Below the pieces are notes generated by a model. It was not told the DNA's origin. It saw nothing but the letters and a program-made list of their open reading frames with translations, and did not search any database. Positions 6,368-8,800 of a stretch of 8,800 nucleotides of DNA are shown one piece after another; position 1 is the stretch's first letter, and each line of letters begins with the position of its first letter. The DNA lies in assembly GCA_023249255.1 (NCBI GenBank), contig JAHFCY010000076.1, positions 4,081-12,880 of the forward strand, read 5' to 3'. Both the position numbers and the translations under genes were made by a program. The stretch is from Candidatus Lindowiibacteriota bacterium. GTDB taxonomy: Bacteria; Lindowbacteria; 2-12-FULL-62-27.

Positions 6368-7424
6368 CCGGCGCGGGCGCGCCTTCCTTTGAAAAAGTGA
6401 GTTCGAGTTGTCGTTCGTCCGTCTGATAATTGCGGTCTGGCCGGACCCAGAAAAACGGCCGCGAGATCGGCAGGCGCTTGATCGACGTCGGACGGGCGTA
6501 GATATCGAGATATTCAGATAGAGCCGCCTGAAAGTCGGGTAGAAACGAAAACGACGACAGGGGGTTCGACGACCCGGCCGTTTTTGCGTACCATTCACAT
6601 AAAAATTTTCGGCTCGGTACTTCCCTCGGAACAATATGAATCTGAAATCTCGGATGACGTTTCAGCCACCGAAACGCGTGCGGAAACAGCACGAGGCTCC
6701 GGCGCGGAACCAGAAGATGCACGATGGCATCCGCGGGCGTGTGTGAATCAACCCATTTGAGAAAATAGAGCATATCCGGTTTGACCGGTTGAGTCGCGGG
6801 CCGTCGGGCGATTGCTCGAAGAACGCGGCTGATCAGCGTGTCGTCTTTTGACACGGCGGGCGGATTGTCGAGATGCCGCGCCGACGATTTGACATCCTGC
6901 GTGAGAAGCGCCACCGCGAAGGATTCATCCGACGCGATATAGACGCCCGAAATCTCCCGGGCGTTAAGATAAAACGATTCGTCATGCCGGAATTTGAATT
7001 CATCGTCGACCGGTTTTAATCCGTAGGATTTCCAGATGCGCTGAACGGCGCTGCGGCTGATTCCCAGAAATTTTGAGATGTTTCGAACCGACCAGCGGCG
7101 GCCCCGGACGGGCCATTTCTGGAGCGTCGTTTCAACGACCTTCCGAATTTCCTCATCATCGTGCCGGCGGCGGGTGATTTTTTGCCGGCCCATGACCTGA
7201 TCCAGCCCGCCCGCGCAAAACCGGTTGCGCCAATAGAGGACAGTCGAGGCCGACACGCCAAGCCGTGCGGCAATGCCGGCGGTCGGGTGGCCGGCCGCGG
7301 ACAACAAAATGATCCACGCGCGGATGATCGCCCGAAGCGGAACGCCCGCCCGGTCGACCAGCGCCTCGAGGGCCTTCCGGTCTTTCGATGTCAGTTTGAG
7401 AGTTCCCGTTTCCCCCGCTCTCAT
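6345..7424 (-). CDS. IS630-type transposase-derived protein, catalytic residues lost
   Basis: An intact 359-aa frame with the architecture and length of IS630 (Tc1/mariner superfamily) transposases. A first helix-turn-helix lies at residues 34-68 (IAARLGVSASTVLYWRNRF), a second at 110-137 (LGISRSAVQRIWKSYGLKP), followed by an RNase H-like region and the family C-terminus (IYARP, then RPFFWVRP). By eye, against my memory of the family, the alignment is ungapped around the active site, yet the residues differ. The first Asp (usual VDEKSQ) is T175 in LLTQDVKS. The second Asp (usual LDNY) is P240 in LLVPRRS. The final Glu (usual LVERFF) is C276 in FLCEWY, with E277 adjacent. About 30 residues of the core between the first two are missing. 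It should not transpose; a DNA-binding or regulatory role is inferred. The start at 7424 is supported by a promoter just upstream. The last codons overlap the end of the carboxylase gene by 23 bases. Confidence 0.8.
   Translation of the reverse strand: MRAGETGTLKLTSKDRKALEALVDRAGVPLRAIIRAWIILLSAAGHPTAGIAARLGVSASTVLYWRNRFCAGGLDQVMGRQKITRRRHDDEEIRKVVETTLQKWPVRGRRWSVRNISKFLGISRSAVQRIWKSYGLKPVDDEFKFRHDESFYLNAREISGVYIASDESFAVALLTQDVKSSARHLDNPPAVSKDDTLISRVLRAIARRPATQPVKPDMLYFLKWVDSHTPADAIVHLLVPRRSLVLFPHAFRWLKRHPRFQIHIVPREVPSRKFLCEWYAKTAGSSNPLSSFSFLPDFQAALSEYLDIYARPTSIKRLPISRPFFWVRPDRNYQTDERQLELTFSKEGAPAPVSRPPEP
6359..6390 (+). terminator. Possible weak terminator of the carboxylase gene
   Basis: Two short GC hairpins overlap the stop codon. 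The first is GCCGG (6359-6363) with CCGGC (6368-6372). The second is GGCGC (6370-6374) with GCGCC (6379-6383), followed by TTCCTTT. They share bases and so are alternatives. The second, with its pyrimidine tail, is the better intrinsic-terminator candidate, but the stem is only 5 bp and the T-run is broken. Confidence 0.3.
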
Positions 7425-7443
7425 ATCCCCATATCCCGGCAGT

Positions 7444-7472
7444 AGAGTAAGGCACGACGACCGAAATGTCAA
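7444..7472 (-). promoter_or_regulatory. Promoter of the transposase-derived gene
   Basis: On the minus strand a perfect TTGACA (7467-7472) is followed after exactly 17 bases by TACTCT (7444-7449), which keeps the TAnnnT core of the -10 box. The start of transcription would be near 7437, about 13 bases before the ATG at 7424, so the leader is very short and carries only a weak GGGG. Confidence 0.55.
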
Positions 7473-7478
7473 CTTCGG
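7461..7478. promoter_or_regulatory. Inverted repeat over the -35 box in the divergent promoter region
   Basis: CCGAA (7461-7465) and TTCGG (7474-7478) form a 5-bp inverted repeat whose 8-base centre contains the minus-strand -35 box. A dimeric regulator bound here would cover that promoter, so it is a candidate operator, possibly for the neighbouring helix-turn-helix protein itself. It is short enough to be chance. Confidence 0.35.
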
Positions 7479-7523
7479 AAATCGCCTTGACGCGCGAGCC
7501 GCATCCATGTTTTTCCTGTGCTC

Positions 7524-8800
7524 ATGAATTTCCGGAAATGGAACGCACGATTCTGGGTCATCTTCGGATGCATCGTCTTCAAGGCGATCTGTCTTCTGTC
7601 CTACCTCGATCACAGCCCGTTTGTCGGAATGCCGGTGATGGACTCGGCTGTCTACGTTCAATGGGCGCTCAAAATCCACGACGAAGGCTGGATGGGGCGC
7701 GAAATTTTCTACCGGGCGCCGCTGTATCCGTATTTCTTGAGCCTGATCCTCCGGGTGACGCATGACAATCTTCTGCCCGTTTATCTGATCCAATCCGCGA
7801 TGGGAATATGGATGGTTGGCCGGATCCATCGACTGGCCGCGGCGCTGATTTCCGAGCGGGCGGCACATATCGCCGCTGTGGCCGCGATCCTCTACGCACC
7901 CCTGACTTTTTACGAAACGAAAATTCTGCCGACCACCCTCGGTCTCGTCCTCGAGGTGGCCGCGCTGGAATGGCTGGTCCGAGCCGGGCGAACGCAGAAG
8001 GTTCTGGACTGGGCGACCGGCGCCGCATTTCTGGGTCTGACCATTCTCTGCATGCCGCAGTTCATTCTGACATGGCCCATTCTGATCGCCGTAACATCCA
8101 TCCGATATCGCCGGGCAGAGGCGCTTGGGCGAATCCTCGCATCAATCCTCATCATCCCCGCTCTCTTGATCGGTATCGTCACAGTCAGAAATTATATCGT
8201 ATCCGGGGATTTCGTTTTGATCAGCGCCAACGCAGGCGTGACGTTCGCGCAGGGGAATAATTCCACGTCCCTCGGGTCCATGTCCGTCGTACCGGGATTG
8301 GTCGGGCCCGCGAGTCTCCAGCGCGAAATGGAAACTCGAGTTGCCGAAGACGCAGCCGGAAGAAAATTGCGGCCGTTGGAAGTGAACTCATACTGGTTTC
8401 AGCGGGGACTGGATTTCATCCGGGAACATCCGCTGGATTATCTGAAACTCCTCGAAATGAAAATCGCCCTCGCCTTCAACAGCGTGGAACTGCCGGGCAA
8501 CTATCTGCTCGACATCGACCGCGAACTCACACCGGTCATCCGTCTGGCATTTTTGCCGTTCGGCGTGATCGCGGCGCTCGCGATATGCGGCCTATCTGGG
8601 GGTTTTCGCCGGGGAACGGACATCGCCCTGCCGGCCGCGTTTTTCGGATCGTTCATCTGTCTTTTGATGTTCTATGTGAACACGCGATATCGGATGCCGA
8701 TGATCCCCCCTCTTCTGATTTTTGCGGCCGCGGGCGCCGAGGATATTTTTCGGAACTCGAAATCCATCCGCGCGACGACGACGCGACTCATCCTGGCCGG
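7524..8800 (+). CDS. GT39/PMT_2-type membrane glycosyltransferase, cut by the right edge
   Basis: The frame is open from ATG 7524 to the window end: 425 codons with no stop. The product is a multi-pass inner-membrane protein resembling the PMT_2/ArnT-like (GT39, GT-C fold) glycosyltransferases, which transfer sugars from polyprenyl-phosphate donors on the periplasmic side. Features are a first membrane segment at about residues 11-26, then the first-loop acidic motif MDSAVYVQWA (D40 is the expected catalytic position), APLYPYFLSL, YAPLTFYETK, a run of hydrophobic helices, REHPLDYLKLLEMKIALAF, and VNTRYRMPMIPPLL in the last segments. Relatives in environmental bacteria often continue into C-terminal TPR repeats, which would lie outside. 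No Shine-Dalgarno sequence precedes the ATG. TTGACG at 7487-7492 lies 37 bases upstream, nearly the same position as in the carboxylase promoter, but the -10 match is poor. It is transcribed divergently from the transposase-derived gene. Substrate unknown. Confidence 0.85.
   Translation, partial: MNFRKWNARFWVIFGCIVFKAICLLSYLDHSPFVGMPVMDSAVYVQWALKIHDEGWMGREIFYRAPLYPYFLSLILRVTHDNLLPVYLIQSAMGIWMVGRIHRLAAALISERAAHIAAVAAILYAPLTFYETKILPTTLGLVLEVAALEWLVRAGRTQKVLDWATGAAFLGLTILCMPQFILTWPILIAVTSIRYRRAEALGRILASILIIPALLIGIVTVRNYIVSGDFVLISANAGVTFAQGNNSTSLGSMSVVPGLVGPASLQREMETRVAEDAAGRKLRPLEVNSYWFQRGLDFIREHPLDYLKLLEMKIALAFNSVELPGNYLLDIDRELTPVIRLAFLPFGVIAALAICGLSGGFRRGTDIALPAAFFGSFICLLMFYVNTRYRMPMIPPLLIFAAAGAEDIFRNSKSIRATTTRLILA

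Noticed and set aside
5618-6634. Minus-strand frame of 338 codons across the carboxylase 3' end
   Set aside because: Most of it is the reverse of the carboxyltransferase and biotinyl domains and its start falls inside the transposase-derived gene in another frame. The protein resembles nothing.
7425-7868. N-terminal extension of the transposase-derived protein to 7868
   Set aside because: The extra 148 codons run through its own promoter and antisense to the glycosyltransferase gene, and lack any family similarity. They are only an open frame in GC-rich DNA.
7808-8260. Plus-strand frame of 150 codons within the glycosyltransferase gene
   Set aside because: It is an out-of-frame shadow. The frame starting at 7524 carries continuous hydrophobic helices and family motifs through the same bases.

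Overview
The window looks like a GC-rich (about 60% by eye) chromosomal segment of a diderm (Gram-negative type) bacterium. The support is a lipoprotein signal peptide, two LPP20/FlgT-N-like envelope proteins and a membrane glycosyltransferase of a kind common in PVC-group and other environmental lineages. The phylum cannot be fixed from this sequence. There are no rRNA, tRNA or CRISPR features and no intact mobile element.

Layout. (1) 1-390, minus strand: the first codons of a gene leaving the left edge, preceded by a GGGACAC-type repeat fragment; a 68-aa DUF2283 gene; and, overlapping its start by ATGA, the C-terminal remnant of a possible partner protein cut by an in-frame TGA. (2) 551-2650, minus strand: a compact four-gene envelope operon. 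It encodes a 205-aa lipoprotein, a longer paralogue of it whose N-terminus runs through a dispersed palindromic repeat, an 85-aa single-pass membrane protein, and a 59-aa helical protein encoded 8 bases further on. A stem-loop follows the last stop. (3) 2834-6367, plus strand: a complete single-chain pyruvate carboxylase with all catalytic residues. It has a strong sigma70-like promoter placed so that the mRNA would be almost leaderless. (4) 6345-7424, minus strand: a full-length IS630-type transposase-like protein in which all three catalytic acidic positions are replaced and part of the catalytic core is missing. It has its own promoter and its 3' end overlaps the carboxylase gene. (5) 7524-8800, plus strand: a divergently transcribed GT39/PMT_2-type membrane glycosyltransferase, cut by the right edge.

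How they fit together. Pyruvate carboxylase is a housekeeping anaplerotic enzyme, and nothing near it suggests a shared pathway. The envelope operon is a coherent unit of unknown function. The most unusual item is the transposase-derived protein: the intact frame, host-style promoter, lost catalytic residues and absence of room for an IS end suggest a domesticated DNA-binding protein. An inverted repeat sits over the -35 box of its promoter.
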